Positions 44,591-53,609 are shown, numbered from the stretch's first letter. The stretch is DNA of 64,000 nt from G965267185 sp965267185 (GCA_965267185.1 OZ253937.1:682001-746000); one strand, 5' to 3'. Translations and numbers: made by a program. The notes: generated from the letters alone by a model not told the origin.

Positions 44591-45568
44591 ATGAAACTGG
44601 TGACTTTCACGAACGGCCCAACTGATAGCGATGGGCCGCGGGTTGGCGCGTTGAACGACGACGAGACCCGCGTGGTCGATCTCGCGGCGGCCGACAATCA
44701 GCCCTATTTCGCCACCATGCTCGACGTAATCGAAGCGGGCGATACGGCGGTCGGCCGGGCCAAGGATATCGTCGCGAGCGCGAACGGCAGCGCGTCGATT
44801 GCGCTGGCCGATGTGACCCTGAAGACGCCGGTCTTGGTGCCGCCGCAGATACGCGATTTTCTGTGCTTCGAAGAACATCTCAACAACGCCTTCGCCATGC
44901 TGCGCAAAAAGAAGGCCGAGGCCGAGCCGGACCCGGAGGAAGCGCTCATCCGGTTCGAGAAGGAAGGCGCGTTCGCGCCGCCGCAGATCTGGTACGAACA
45001 GCCGCTCTACTACAAGCCCAGCCGCTTCGGTGTGATCGGCACCGATGAAGACGTGATCTGGCCGTTTTTCTCCGAACTGCTCGATTACGAGATGGAGTTT
45101 GGCGCCTGGCTCGGTAAATCGGGCAAGGATGTGACGCCCGAGGAGGCCAAAGATTTAATCTTCGGCTATTCGATCTTCAACGATATCAGCGCCCGCGATA
45201 CGCAGGCCCGCGAGATGCCTGCTGGCTTCGGCCCTGGTAAGGGCAAGGACTTTGAAACAGGGCAGGTGATCGGCCCGTGCATCGTCACCGCCGATGCCTT
45301 CGATCCTTATGCGGCTGAGATGATCGTGCGCGTCAATGGCGAGGAACGCTCGCGCGGCAAATCCAGCACCATGTACTGGAAGTTCGAGGACTGCATCGCT
45401 CACACGTCGCGCGCCGAGACCGTCTATCCGGGCGAGTTCTTCTGCTCCGGTACGGTCGGCTTAGGGTGCGGGCTCGAGCACGATATCTATCTCGAGCCAA
45501 ACGATGTGGTCGAGCTGGAGGTCACCGGCATTGGCGTACTGCGCAACCGCATCGTGCGACCGAGCTAG
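44591..45568 (+). CDS. Fumarylacetoacetate-hydrolase-family protein
   Basis: A 325-aa FAH-fold enzyme that hydrolyses or isomerises a beta-diketo or oxo-acid. It starts MKLVTFTNGPTDSDGPRVGAL. The metal site shows DYEMEFGAWLGKSGKDVTPEEA with its two glutamates, and GYSIFNDISARDTQAREM with the aspartate. The region GKDFETGQVIGPCIVT and the C-terminal SGTVGLGCGLEH block are typical. It sits between an amidohydrolase and two acyl-CoA dehydrogenases. Confidence 0.9.
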   Translation: MKLVTFTNGPTDSDGPRVGALNDDETRVVDLAAADNQPYFATMLDVIEAGDTAVGRAKDIVASANGSASIALADVTLKTPVLVPPQIRDFLCFEEHLNNAFAMLRKKKAEAEPDPEEALIRFEKEGAFAPPQIWYEQPLYYKPSRFGVIGTDEDVIWPFFSELLDYEMEFGAWLGKSGKDVTPEEAKDLIFGYSIFNDISARDTQAREMPAGFGPGKGKDFETGQVIGPCIVTADAFDPYAAEMIVRVNGEERSRGKSSTMYWKFEDCIAHTSRAETVYPGEFFCSGTVGLGCGLEHDIYLEPNDVVELEVTGIGVLRNRIVRPS

Positions 45569-45689
45569 GATTTTGGGGCGCGGTCTTTGGTCGCGCCTGA
45601 AAAAACGGACTCTACGCAGCGTATTTCTTAGTATGTGAGATCAACAAGAATCTGGTGTGAAACAATAATACCGCCAAGCGGGGGAAACG

Positions 45690-46877
45690 ATGGAAGAAAT
45701 CTTTATCCAGACCGAAGAACAACGGGCCATTCTTGAATCGGTGCGCCGGTTCGTGGAGGAAGAAGTCACGCCGCGCTCAGCGGAACTCGATGCAGCGGCG
45801 GATGCCGACCCGACGGCGGGGTATTCGACCGACATCGTCAAAGCCGCCGACGCGATGGGGTTGCGCACCATGACCCTGTCGGAAGAGCTCGGCGGCATGG
45901 GTGTCGATTCCTTGACGACGGCGATGGTGGTCGAGGAGTTGGGGCGCGGCGACTTGGGTATCTCGGTTGTTTTCGCCCAGACCCTGAAAATCGCTGCGAT
46001 CATGGAGAAGGCGTTCAACGACGACCAGAAGCAGCGGTTTTTGGCGCCGTTCGTGGACGATCCCCTGGCGATCCTCAGCATCTGTATCACCGAACCGGAA
46101 AACGCTTCGAACTACATCATTCCTTACGAGACAACGCTGAATACGAAGGCGGAAAAGACCGATGGCGGCTGGACCATCAACGGCATGAAGCACTTCATTT
46201 CCAACAGCAACCAGTCGCGCTTCTTCCTGGTGTTCGCGCAGACCGACTCCTCGGTGTCGATGCGCGACGGGGTGTCGTGCTTCGCGCTGGAGCGTGGCCA
46301 TCCCGGGTTCACCGTGGGGCGGGTGCACGAAAAAATGGGCGAAAAGCTCGCCAACAATTCCGAGCTGTTTTTCGAGGATTGCTTCGTTCCCGACGAGCAT
46401 CTCGTCGGCGAGGCCAATATGGGCTTCCGGACCCTCGGCCAGTTCTTCCCTTCGAGTAACTCGTATGCCGCGGCGAGTATCCTCGGTGTTGCGGTGGCCT
46501 GCTACGAGAAGGCGTTGGATTGGGCGCAGACGCGTATCCAGGGCGGCAAGCCGCTGATCGAGCATGACGGTATCCGTGCGCAACTCGCCGAGATGAAGAT
46601 GCTGCTCGATGCCTCGCGCTCGTATATCCACCGCGCCGCTTATCTGGCCGATCACCAGGAACATGGCTGGGATTTGACCTTGGGTGCTTTGCCCAAGGTG
46701 ATGGCCTCGCAGGCGGCGTGGAAGATCGCTACTTGGACGCTGGAGATCCATGGCGGCCACGGTTACATGAAGGAGTCCGGTGTGCCGAAGTTGATCCGCG
46801 ACGCTGCGGCGTTCCTGCACTCCGACGGCGTCAACCGGACGCTGTTGCTCCGGGCGGCCAACTTCATGGAGTGGTAG
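45690..46877 (+). CDS. Acyl-CoA dehydrogenase, tandem copy 1
   Basis: A 395-aa FAD-dependent dehydrogenase. MEEIFIQTEEQRAILESVRRFVEEEVTPR is the N-terminal helical domain; ILSICITEPENASN is the FAD/substrate block, and NGMKHFISNSNQSRFFLVF the beta domain. EIHGGHGYMKESGVPKLIRDAAAFLHSDGVNRTLLL is the C-terminal part. The segment that normally reads YEGT, with the catalytic Glu, is HSDGVN here, so the base may be Asp or lie elsewhere. It is closely similar to the next gene, 61 bp downstream. GGGGGAA precedes the ATG. Confidence 0.88.
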   Translation: MEEIFIQTEEQRAILESVRRFVEEEVTPRSAELDAAADADPTAGYSTDIVKAADAMGLRTMTLSEELGGMGVDSLTTAMVVEELGRGDLGISVVFAQTLKIAAIMEKAFNDDQKQRFLAPFVDDPLAILSICITEPENASNYIIPYETTLNTKAEKTDGGWTINGMKHFISNSNQSRFFLVFAQTDSSVSMRDGVSCFALERGHPGFTVGRVHEKMGEKLANNSELFFEDCFVPDEHLVGEANMGFRTLGQFFPSSNSYAAASILGVAVACYEKALDWAQTRIQGGKPLIEHDGIRAQLAEMKMLLDASRSYIHRAAYLADHQEHGWDLTLGALPKVMASQAAWKIATWTLEIHGGHGYMKESGVPKLIRDAAAFLHSDGVNRTLLLRAANFMEW

Positions 46878-46938
46878 CCCGCCCTGGGAGATATCCGCCA
46901 AAAAACAGACCGGCTGCTGAAAGCCGGCAGGGGGCACG

Positions 46939-48120
46939 ATGGACGAAATCTTTATTCAGACTGAGGAGCAGCGGGCGATACTCGATTCGGTGCGCCGGTT
47001 CGTCGACGAAGAGGTGACGCCGCGCGCTGCCGAACTCGATGCCAATCCCGATCCCGAGGATAGCTTTTCTTGGGAAATCGTCGAAGCGGCCGACAGGATG
47101 GGCCTGCGCACCATGACCCTGACCGAAGAGTATGGCGGCATGGATACCGACATGCTGACGACGGCGATGGTGATCGAGGAACTGGGCCGCGGCGATCTTG
47201 GCACGTCGGTTGTCTTCGCCCAGACCCTCAAGATCGCCAAGTTCATGGAGCGGGTCCTCAACGACGATCAGAAGGCGCGGTCGCTGGCGCTGTTCAAGGA
47301 CGACCCGCGCGCCATCCTCAGTATTTGCAGCACCGAGCCGGATAACGGCTCGAACGGTATTTTGTATTACCCGACGCCCTACAACACCAAGGCGGTGAAG
47401 ACCGACGGCGGCTGGATCGCCAACGGCATGAAGCACTTCATCTCCAACTCCAACCGTTCGCGCTTCTTCATGGTATTCATGCAGACCGATCCGGAGAAGA
47501 CGCTGGTCGATGGCGCCACCTGCTTCTTGTTAGAGCGCGGCCATCCCGGTTTCACCGTGGGCCGGGTGCACGACAAGCTGGGCGAGCGGCTGGCCAACAA
47601 CTCGGAGCTGTTCTTCACCGATTGCTTCATTCCCGACGAGAACGTGGTCGGCGAACCGCATCAGGGAGCGGCTGTTAAGCGGGTGTTCGGTCCGTCGAGC
47701 AACATCTATGCCGGCGCCAGTATCCTCGGCGTTGCCGTTGCCTGCTACGAAAAGGCGCTCGACTGGGCGCAGACGCGCATCCAGGGCGGCAAGCCGTTGA
47801 TCGAGCATGACGGCATCCGTGCTCAGCTCGCTGAGATGCGGATGCTGATCGATACCTCGCGCTCCTACATCCACCGCGCTGCCTGGCTGGGCGACCATCA
47901 GGACCAGGGCTGGGAGCCAAGCTATAGCTCGCTGCCCAAGGCGATGGCGTCGCAAGCGGCCTGGCAGATCGCCACCTGGATGTTGGAGATCCATGGCGGC
48001 CACGGCTACATGAAAGAATCCGGCGTGCCGAAACTGATGCGCGACGCAGCGGCGTTTCTGCATTCCGACGGCGTCAACCGGACATTGTTCTTGCGGGCGG
48101 CCAACATGATGTGGAGTTAG
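46939..48120 (+). CDS. Acyl-CoA dehydrogenase, tandem copy 2
   Basis: A 393-aa paralogue of the preceding gene, sharing long identical stretches (for example WAQTRIQGGKPLIEHDGIRA, LHSDGVNRTL) and the same unusual HSDGVN in place of YEGT. Differences cluster in the FAD/substrate segment (CSTEPDNGSNGILYYPTPYN) and around residues 240-255. Two tandem, diverged copies could form a heteromeric enzyme, as known for some actinobacterial steroid acyl-CoA dehydrogenases, or act on different chain lengths; both ideas are inference. Confidence 0.88.
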   Translation: MDEIFIQTEEQRAILDSVRRFVDEEVTPRAAELDANPDPEDSFSWEIVEAADRMGLRTMTLTEEYGGMDTDMLTTAMVIEELGRGDLGTSVVFAQTLKIAKFMERVLNDDQKARSLALFKDDPRAILSICSTEPDNGSNGILYYPTPYNTKAVKTDGGWIANGMKHFISNSNRSRFFMVFMQTDPEKTLVDGATCFLLERGHPGFTVGRVHDKLGERLANNSELFFTDCFIPDENVVGEPHQGAAVKRVFGPSSNIYAGASILGVAVACYEKALDWAQTRIQGGKPLIEHDGIRAQLAEMRMLIDTSRSYIHRAAWLGDHQDQGWEPSYSSLPKAMASQAAWQIATWMLEIHGGHGYMKESGVPKLMRDAAAFLHSDGVNRTLFLRAANMMWS

Positions 48121-48211
48121 CGGCGGACCGGCCGGGGCTTTTCGCATCGACAGGGCTAACTGCGGCGTTAAACTAACTTCCTAACAAGAAAGTTCGGAGG
48201 AGGACGCGATT

Positions 48212-49183
48212 ATGGCGAAATGGCAATTCACCAAAGGCCTGCACGATATCGGCAACGGTCTGTATGCCTATTTGCTGCCCGATGGTAGCTGGGGCTGGTC
48301 GAACGCCGGGCTGATCGTCGACGGCGGGGAAACCCTGCTCGTCGATACGCTGTTCACGGTTCCTCTCACTCAGGACATGCTCGACATCATGAGCGATGCC
48401 GAGCCGGCGGCGAAGACCATCGGCAAGGTGGTCAATACCCACGCCAACGCCGACCACATCTGGGGCAATCAACTGGTCAAGGATTCGGAGATCATTGCCT
48501 CGACCGGCTGCGCCGAAGAGTTCGACCACTTCAAGCCGGAGCAGATTCTGGCGATGATGGCGGACGCCAAGGCGCTGGGCGTGCTTGGCGAGTTCATGGA
48601 GTACTGCTTCACGCCCTTCGACTTTTCCGGCATCGAGCTAACCCCGCCGACCACCACGTTCGACAAGGAAATGACCGTCCAGGTCGGCGACAAGACGGTC
48701 GAACTCTACAATGTCGGCCCGGCGCATACGCGCGGCGACGTGCTGGCCTATGTGCCCGGCGACAAGGTGATCTTCACCGGCGACATCATCTTCAACGAAG
48801 GCCATCCGGTGATTTGGGACGGCCCGATTGCCAACTGGCAAAAAGCCTGCGAGCGCATTCTGTCGCTCGATGTCGATGTGGTCGTGCCCGGCCACGGCCC
48901 GGTCACCGACAAAGCCTATGTGCGCAAGTTCAAAGGCTATCTCGACTATATCGAGGCGGAGAGCCGCAAAGGTTTCGACGCCGGCCTGTCGGAATGGGAC
49001 ACCGCGTGCGAAATCTCGCTCGCTGATTATGACACTTGGCTCGACGCCGAACGGTTGATTGGCAACGTTCACGCGCTCTACCGTGAATTCCGCGATGAGG
49101 GCGAGGAGCCTGAAATCATGCCGGTATTCGAGGAAATGGCCCGGTTCCACAAAGAGGTCATTTTACCGCGCCAGCAAGGGTGA
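48212..49183 (+). CDS. Metallo-beta-lactamase-fold hydrolase
   Basis: A 323-aa MBL-fold protein. The first metal motif reads NTHANADHIWGN (H77, N79, D81, H82), with Asn in place of the middle histidine of HxHxDH. Later ligands are the His in NVGPAHTRGD, the Asp of FTGDIIFNEGHPVIWDG and the His of VVVPGHGPVT. Loss of one zinc-1 ligand recalls mono-zinc members. A strong ribosome site (GGAGGAGG) precedes the ATG. The gene ends 4 bp before an acyl-CoA ligase, suggesting a thioester or lactone hydrolase in the same pathway. Confidence 0.83.
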   Translation: MAKWQFTKGLHDIGNGLYAYLLPDGSWGWSNAGLIVDGGETLLVDTLFTVPLTQDMLDIMSDAEPAAKTIGKVVNTHANADHIWGNQLVKDSEIIASTGCAEEFDHFKPEQILAMMADAKALGVLGEFMEYCFTPFDFSGIELTPPTTTFDKEMTVQVGDKTVELYNVGPAHTRGDVLAYVPGDKVIFTGDIIFNEGHPVIWDGPIANWQKACERILSLDVDVVVPGHGPVTDKAYVRKFKGYLDYIEAESRKGFDAGLSEWDTACEISLADYDTWLDAERLIGNVHALYREFRDEGEEPEIMPVFEEMARFHKEVILPRQQG

Positions 49184-49187
49184 CGGT

Positions 49188-50720
49188 ATGAACCTGGGTA
49201 TTTTGTTAACCCGCGCCGCGCGCTCGTTTCCCGAACGCGTGGCGATTGCCCATGGCGCGTCGGCCTACTGCACCTATGGCGAGCTGGCGCAGCGCGCCTC
49301 GGCGCTCGCCGGATCGATACGCGGCCGGCTTGGTTTGGCCACCGACGACCGGGTCGGCCTGTTCATGACCAATTGTCCGCAATATCTCGAAGCGTTCCAC
49401 GGCGCGCTGCATGCCGGCATGACGACGTTGCCGATCAATAACAAGCTGCACGAAAAGGAGCTCGCTTACATTCTGGACGATGCGGGCGCCAGCGCGGTGT
49501 TTGTGACGCCTGACGTGGCCGAGAAAACGGCAACCGCGATTGCCGATACGGGCCGCGATATCAAAATGATCGTGGTCGGCGAAGCCGAGTATGGCGGTCT
49601 GCTCGAGGGCGATCCGATCGATATCGTGCATCGGGCGGCCGACGATCTGGCCTGGCTGTTCTACACCAGTGGCACCACCGGTCAGCCCAAAGGCGCGATG
49701 CTGACCCACCGCAATCTGTGGGACGGCACCTTGAATTACTTTGTCGACATCGACCGGGTGTCGGCCAACGGCAGCGCCATCCACGCCGCGCCCATGTCGC
49801 ATGGATCGGGCTTCTACGGGTTGCCCCATCTGGCGCCGGGCGCGAAACAAGTGGTGCCGGAATCGGGCGGCTTCGATCCGGCGGAAATCTACGAGCTAAT
49901 TGATGCGCACAGCGAAGTTTCCATGTTCGCCGCGCCGACCATGGTCAAGCGCTTCGTTGAGCACAATGGCGGCGGCGATGCGGCGAACCTGCGCACCATC
50001 ACCTATGGCGGCGGTCCCATGTACGTCGCCGACTGTAAGCGCGCGTTGGACCGGCTCGGCCCCAAGCTGGTGCAGATTTACGGTCAAGGTGAAAGCCCGA
50101 TGACCATTACCGTGCTGCCGCGCGAAGACCATATGGCAACCGATCACCCGCGCTACGAAGAGCGGCTGGCGTCGGTGGGGTACGCCCAGAGCGTCGTCGA
50201 AGTGCGGGTGGTCGATGGCGACGATAACAAACTGCCGGCTGGCGAAGTCGGCGAGATTCTGGTGCGTGGCGACGTGGTGATGAAAGGCTATTGGGAGCGG
50301 CCCGACGTAACCGCCGAGGCGCTACGCGGCGGCTGGCTGCACACCGGCGACATGGGCGCGTTCGACGAGGACGGCTATCTCACCCTGAAAGATCGATCAA
50401 AAGACATGATCATCAGCGGTGGCTCCAACATTTATCCGCGCGAAATTGAGGAAGTGCTGCTGCGCCACCCGGCGGTGAGCGAGTGCGCCGTGGTCGGGCG
50501 GCCCCACGAGGAATGGGGTGAGGAGGTGGTTGCCTTCGTCGCACCGGTCGAGGGCGAGGAGGTCGATACCGCCGAGCTCGACCAGCTATGCCTCGACAAT
50601 ATCGCCCGGTTCAAGCGGCCCAAGGATTACCGTATCGCGCCGGCCCTGCCGAAAAACAACTACGGCAAGATCGTCAAACGCGAGCTGCGCAACTGGCTCG
50701 AAAGCGAGGCCGATGGCTGA
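49188..50720 (+). CDS. AMP-dependent acyl-CoA synthetase
   Basis: A 510-aa adenylate-forming enzyme that activates a carboxylic acid with CoA. Motifs: P-loop WLFYTSGTTGQPKGAMLTHRN, A5 IYGQGESPMTI, A7-A8 LHTGDMGAFDEDGYLTLKDRSKDMIISGGSNIYPREIE, and the catalytic lysine in KNNYGKIVKREL. It is probably the entry step of the surrounding CoA-dependent catabolism. Its stop overlaps the following SDR start by 8 bp. The start ATG (MNLGILLTRAARSFPERVA) is close to the upstream stop. Confidence 0.9.
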   Translation: MNLGILLTRAARSFPERVAIAHGASAYCTYGELAQRASALAGSIRGRLGLATDDRVGLFMTNCPQYLEAFHGALHAGMTTLPINNKLHEKELAYILDDAGASAVFVTPDVAEKTATAIADTGRDIKMIVVGEAEYGGLLEGDPIDIVHRAADDLAWLFYTSGTTGQPKGAMLTHRNLWDGTLNYFVDIDRVSANGSAIHAAPMSHGSGFYGLPHLAPGAKQVVPESGGFDPAEIYELIDAHSEVSMFAAPTMVKRFVEHNGGGDAANLRTITYGGGPMYVADCKRALDRLGPKLVQIYGQGESPMTITVLPREDHMATDHPRYEERLASVGYAQSVVEVRVVDGDDNKLPAGEVGEILVRGDVVMKGYWERPDVTAEALRGGWLHTGDMGAFDEDGYLTLKDRSKDMIISGGSNIYPREIEEVLLRHPAVSECAVVGRPHEEWGEEVVAFVAPVEGEEVDTAELDQLCLDNIARFKRPKDYRIAPALPKNNYGKIVKRELRNWLESEADG

Positions 50721-51513
50721 TCGCCTGAAAGACAAGGTCGCGATTGTCACTGGCGCCGGGGCCATCGGCGAGGGCTGGGGCAACGGCAAGGCGACGGCGG
50801 TCTTGTTCGCCCGCGAAGGTGCGCATGTGGTCTGCGCCGACATCAATCCGGCGGCGGCGGAAGAGACGGCCAAAATCATCGAAGGCGAGGGGGGCAACGC
50901 GATTGTGGTAGCGACCGACGTTACCGATAGCGATCAAGTGCGCGCGATGGTCGATGCGGCCGTGAGCACCTTTGGCCGGCTCGACATTCTGCACAACAAT
51001 GTGGGCATCGCCGAAGTCGGTGGCCCGGTCGAGGCCAGTGAGGAAAGCTGGGACCGGGTCCATGACGTCAATCTCAAGAGCGCCTTCCTCACCTGCAAAT
51101 ACGCCATCCCACAGATGCAGGCCCAAGGGGAGGGAGCGATCGTCAACGTGTCGTCGATCTCCGGCGAGCGCTGGCTGGGTGTGCCTTACATTTCCTATTC
51201 GACGACCAAGGCGGCGATGACCCACATGACCCGCGTCATCGCGCGCCAATACGCGCCGGAAAATATCCGCTGCAACGCCGTGCTGCCGGGCCTGATGCAA
51301 ACGCCGATGGTGTCCCATTCGCTGCAAGGCGCCTATGGTGACAAGGATATCGACGAGCTCTGGGCGAAGCGCGAGGCGCAGGTGCCGCTCAACCGCGTCG
51401 GCGATGCGTGGGACGTGGCTCATGCCGCGTTGTACCTCGCATCGGATGAGGCGCGTTACGTCACCGGGGCCGCGTTGGTGGTCGATGGCGGTTTGACGCT
51501 AGGCGCAGGGTAG
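50713..51513 (+). CDS. Short-chain dehydrogenase/reductase
   Basis: A 266-aa classical SDR. The cofactor loop reads VTGAGAIGEGWGNGKATAVLF, slightly longer than the usual TGxxxGIG. ADINPAAAE suggests NAD preference. HNNVGIAEVGG, IVNVSSISG and the YSTTK catalytic pair are intact, and the C-terminus ends VTGAALVVDGGLTLG. It is coupled to the acyl-CoA ligase by an 8-bp overlap and followed 11 bp later by an esterase. Confidence 0.88.
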   Translation: MADRLKDKVAIVTGAGAIGEGWGNGKATAVLFAREGAHVVCADINPAAAEETAKIIEGEGGNAIVVATDVTDSDQVRAMVDAAVSTFGRLDILHNNVGIAEVGGPVEASEESWDRVHDVNLKSAFLTCKYAIPQMQAQGEGAIVNVSSISGERWLGVPYISYSTTKAAMTHMTRVIARQYAPENIRCNAVLPGLMQTPMVSHSLQGAYGDKDIDELWAKREAQVPLNRVGDAWDVAHAALYLASDEARYVTGAALVVDGGLTLGAG

Positions 51514-51524
51514 GGAGGACAGCA

Positions 51525-52475
51525 ATGCCATCACCGGTCGATCCTGGTCTACAGGCGGTCTTCGATGAATTGAAAGCGGCAGGGGCGGCGCTGCCCGATC
51601 CCGCCGATGTGGGTGTGGAAGAAGCGCGCGCGGCGCGGGAGCGCTACTACGCCTATCTGAACCAGCCGGACGGCGAGATCGCCATGGATTCGGTCGAGGA
51701 CGTGTCATTCGAAGGGCCCCATGGCCCCATCACGCTGCGCCTCTACTTCCCAAGCGACGAGCGGCCGGCGCCGGTGACTGTGTTCATCCATGGCGGCGGC
51801 TGGTGGACCGGCAACGTTGCTGCCTACGATCAGATCTGCCGCCGCTTGGCGATGGAAACCGGCTGCGCCGTCGCCAGCCTCGAATATCGTCTCTGGCCCG
51901 AGTTCCGTTTCCCCGTGCCGGTCGACGAAACCATGGCGGCGGCTAACTGGGTGTTAAACGAGGGCGCCGCCCGTGGGCTCGATCCCACGCGCATCGCCTT
52001 TGCCGGCGATTCCGCCGGGGCGACATTGGCACTCTATGCCGGTACCGAGTTGAAGACCACCGGCGCGGTCAAGGCGCTGGCGCTGGTCTACGGCGTCTAC
52101 TGGGTCGATGTCGATACGCCAGCCTGGCGCGAGATCGGCGACGGCACCTACGGCCTCACCGTGCAGCAGATGCAGTGGATTTGGGACGGGTATCTGGGCG
52201 GACAAAACGTCGATCTGCAGGACCCGAGGCTCGCGCCGCTTTATGCCGACTTGTCCGGTTTGCCGCCCACCTGGGTGATGGTCGGTGACCTCGACCCGCT
52301 CATCGACGACAACCGCGAATTGGTTCAACGGCTCGATGCGGCGGGTGTGCCCCATACCTTCAAGATCGAAGAGGGCGTCACCCATTTCGTGTGGATGTGG
52401 CAACGCCTGTACGAACGATCCCGCGCCTCCATCGCGGAGGGTGGCGCGTTTCTTAAGCAGCAGTTGCGGGATTAG
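51525..52475 (+). CDS. Alpha/beta hydrolase (hormone-sensitive-lipase-like esterase)
   Basis: A 316-aa esterase: oxyanion motif FIHGGGWWTGN, nucleophile Ser in AFAGDSAGATLALYAG, Asp in MVGDLDPLIDDN and His in GVTHFVWMW. GGAGG precedes the ATG. It is the last gene of the ligase-SDR-hydrolase unit. Its 3' end overlaps the convergent MarR-GNAT gene by 23 bp. It probably hydrolyses a small ester; substrate unknown. Confidence 0.88.
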   Translation: MPSPVDPGLQAVFDELKAAGAALPDPADVGVEEARAARERYYAYLNQPDGEIAMDSVEDVSFEGPHGPITLRLYFPSDERPAPVTVFIHGGGWWTGNVAAYDQICRRLAMETGCAVASLEYRLWPEFRFPVPVDETMAAANWVLNEGAARGLDPTRIAFAGDSAGATLALYAGTELKTTGAVKALALVYGVYWVDVDTPAWREIGDGTYGLTVQQMQWIWDGYLGGQNVDLQDPRLAPLYADLSGLPPTWVMVGDLDPLIDDNRELVQRLDAAGVPHTFKIEEGVTHFVWMWQRLYERSRASIAEGGAFLKQQLRD

Positions 52476-53448
52476 CACTGCCGCGCGGCCGGACGAATTT
52501 TTGTTCGGCCATGGGGGTTCCCCACTGATCGCCGACATACTCTTCGGTCAGAACGAAACCGTTGCGCTCGTAGAGATGCCGTGCGGCGTCTAGTCCTTCG
52601 ATGGTCCAGAGATGGGTTTCGGTGAAACCGCGTTCGTCGCAAAATGCAAGCGCGTGATCGATCAGCTGACGACCGACGCCGGTTCCACGAGCGACACCGT
52701 CGACAATGAACCAGCGCAGATGAGCGCGGTTCCCGTCCAAATCCTCGCCGTCGATGGCGATGCTGCCAACGATCCGGCCGTCGAGATAGGCGCCCCAAAT
52801 GGCGTTGTCCGGCCTATCGAGCCGCGTTGAAAACTCCGCCAGGCCGCCGGCGACCTTGGCTTCGAACGCGGTGCCGAGCGCTGTCCGGCCCCCATAGTAG
52901 GCGGCGTGCATCGCGACGACACGGCCGATGAGGCCGGGCACGCATCCATCTTTAATAATGGCACGCTTGCGGCGACGTCCGGTCTCGCTCGTTTGACGGC
53001 TCGCCCGCAGCGCCGCTGCATAGTCTTGCAGACCCGCCGTGATCGTGCGCCGCGATTTGTCGGTTAGGGGCGCAATCGCGGCTGAGACCTGCTCTTCGGC
53101 AAACGCGTTGATCGCCGCCAGGGTCGTTTCGCCTTTGTGCGAGAGGCGCAAATGCTTCGCGCGCGCGTCTTCGTCTGAACGCAATTCCTGTACAAGTCCA
53201 GCATCGATAAGCGACCTCACCAGCCGGCTAACGGTAGATTTTTCGAGTAACAGCCGGTCGCAAAGGTCTTTAGAAGTCAGTTGATTAGATGATCCAATCT
53301 CAATGATCGCATGAACACCAGAGGCCGATAGATTGGTGCCCGCGAGGGTGCGGCCCATAAATCCCAACTCGCGCACGAGGTTGCGCGACGCAGCGCGTAT
53401 GTTGGGGATCATGTTTGTGGTCAGCTGTTCCAAAAGGTCCTCCGACAT
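52453..53448 (-). CDS. MarR-family regulator fused to a GNAT acetyltransferase
   Basis: A 331-aa two-domain protein. The N-terminal half is a MarR winged helix (LTSKDLCDRLLLEKSTVSRLVRSLIDAGLVQELRSDEDARAKHLRLSHKG). The C-terminal half is a GNAT domain with the acetyl-CoA loop VARGTGVGRQLIDHALAF and HLYERNGFVLTEEY. Such fusions are a known family of regulators. ATG (MSEDLLEQLTT) lies inside a perfect 41-bp palindrome; an upstream in-frame TTG at 53463 is less likely. TATTAT six bases before the ATG suggests a leaderless or very short-leader transcript under self-repression. Confidence 0.85.
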   Translation of the reverse strand: MSEDLLEQLTTNMIPNIRAASRNLVRELGFMGRTLAGTNLSASGVHAIIEIGSSNQLTSKDLCDRLLLEKSTVSRLVRSLIDAGLVQELRSDEDARAKHLRLSHKGETTLAAINAFAEEQVSAAIAPLTDKSRRTITAGLQDYAAALRASRQTSETGRRRKRAIIKDGCVPGLIGRVVAMHAAYYGGRTALGTAFEAKVAGGLAEFSTRLDRPDNAIWGAYLDGRIVGSIAIDGEDLDGNRAHLRWFIVDGVARGTGVGRQLIDHALAFCDERGFTETHLWTIEGLDAARHLYERNGFVLTEEYVGDQWGTPMAEQKFVRPRGSANPATAA

Positions 53449-53477
53449 AGTTGTATAATACAACTATGTCGGAGGAC
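53437..53477. promoter_or_regulatory. Perfect 41-bp palindrome over the marR-GNAT start
   Basis: Left arm GTCCTCCGACATAGTTGTAT, one central base, then its exact reverse complement. The inner TTGTATAATACAA resembles MarR-type operators and holds a -10-like TATAAT/TATTAT on both strands. The outer arms carry ATGTCGGAGGAC in each direction, that is the first four codons of the MarR gene and their mirror image. It is probably an auto-operator. Confidence 0.7.
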
Positions 53478-53609
53478 GCAAACCCGGTCGCAAGGCTGTT
53501 TCGGAGCCACCATCCAAGCCATCGGTCCTTCCAACGATCAAACGTGCACGGGCCGATTGTCTTCAACTCGAAAGCGCCGTAATTTTTACATATCAAAAAT
53601 GAGGCGCAA

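Noticed and set aside
48212..49183. Broken active site making the MBL gene a pseudogene
   Set aside because: The frame is intact and HxNxDH occurs in functional MBL-fold enzymes; kept as a low-interest finding only.
53466..53582. 39-codon frame opened on the plus strand by the 41-bp palindrome
   Set aside because: The ATG is only the mirror image of the marR start, there is no ribosome site and no recognisable product; mentioned as part of the palindrome finding.
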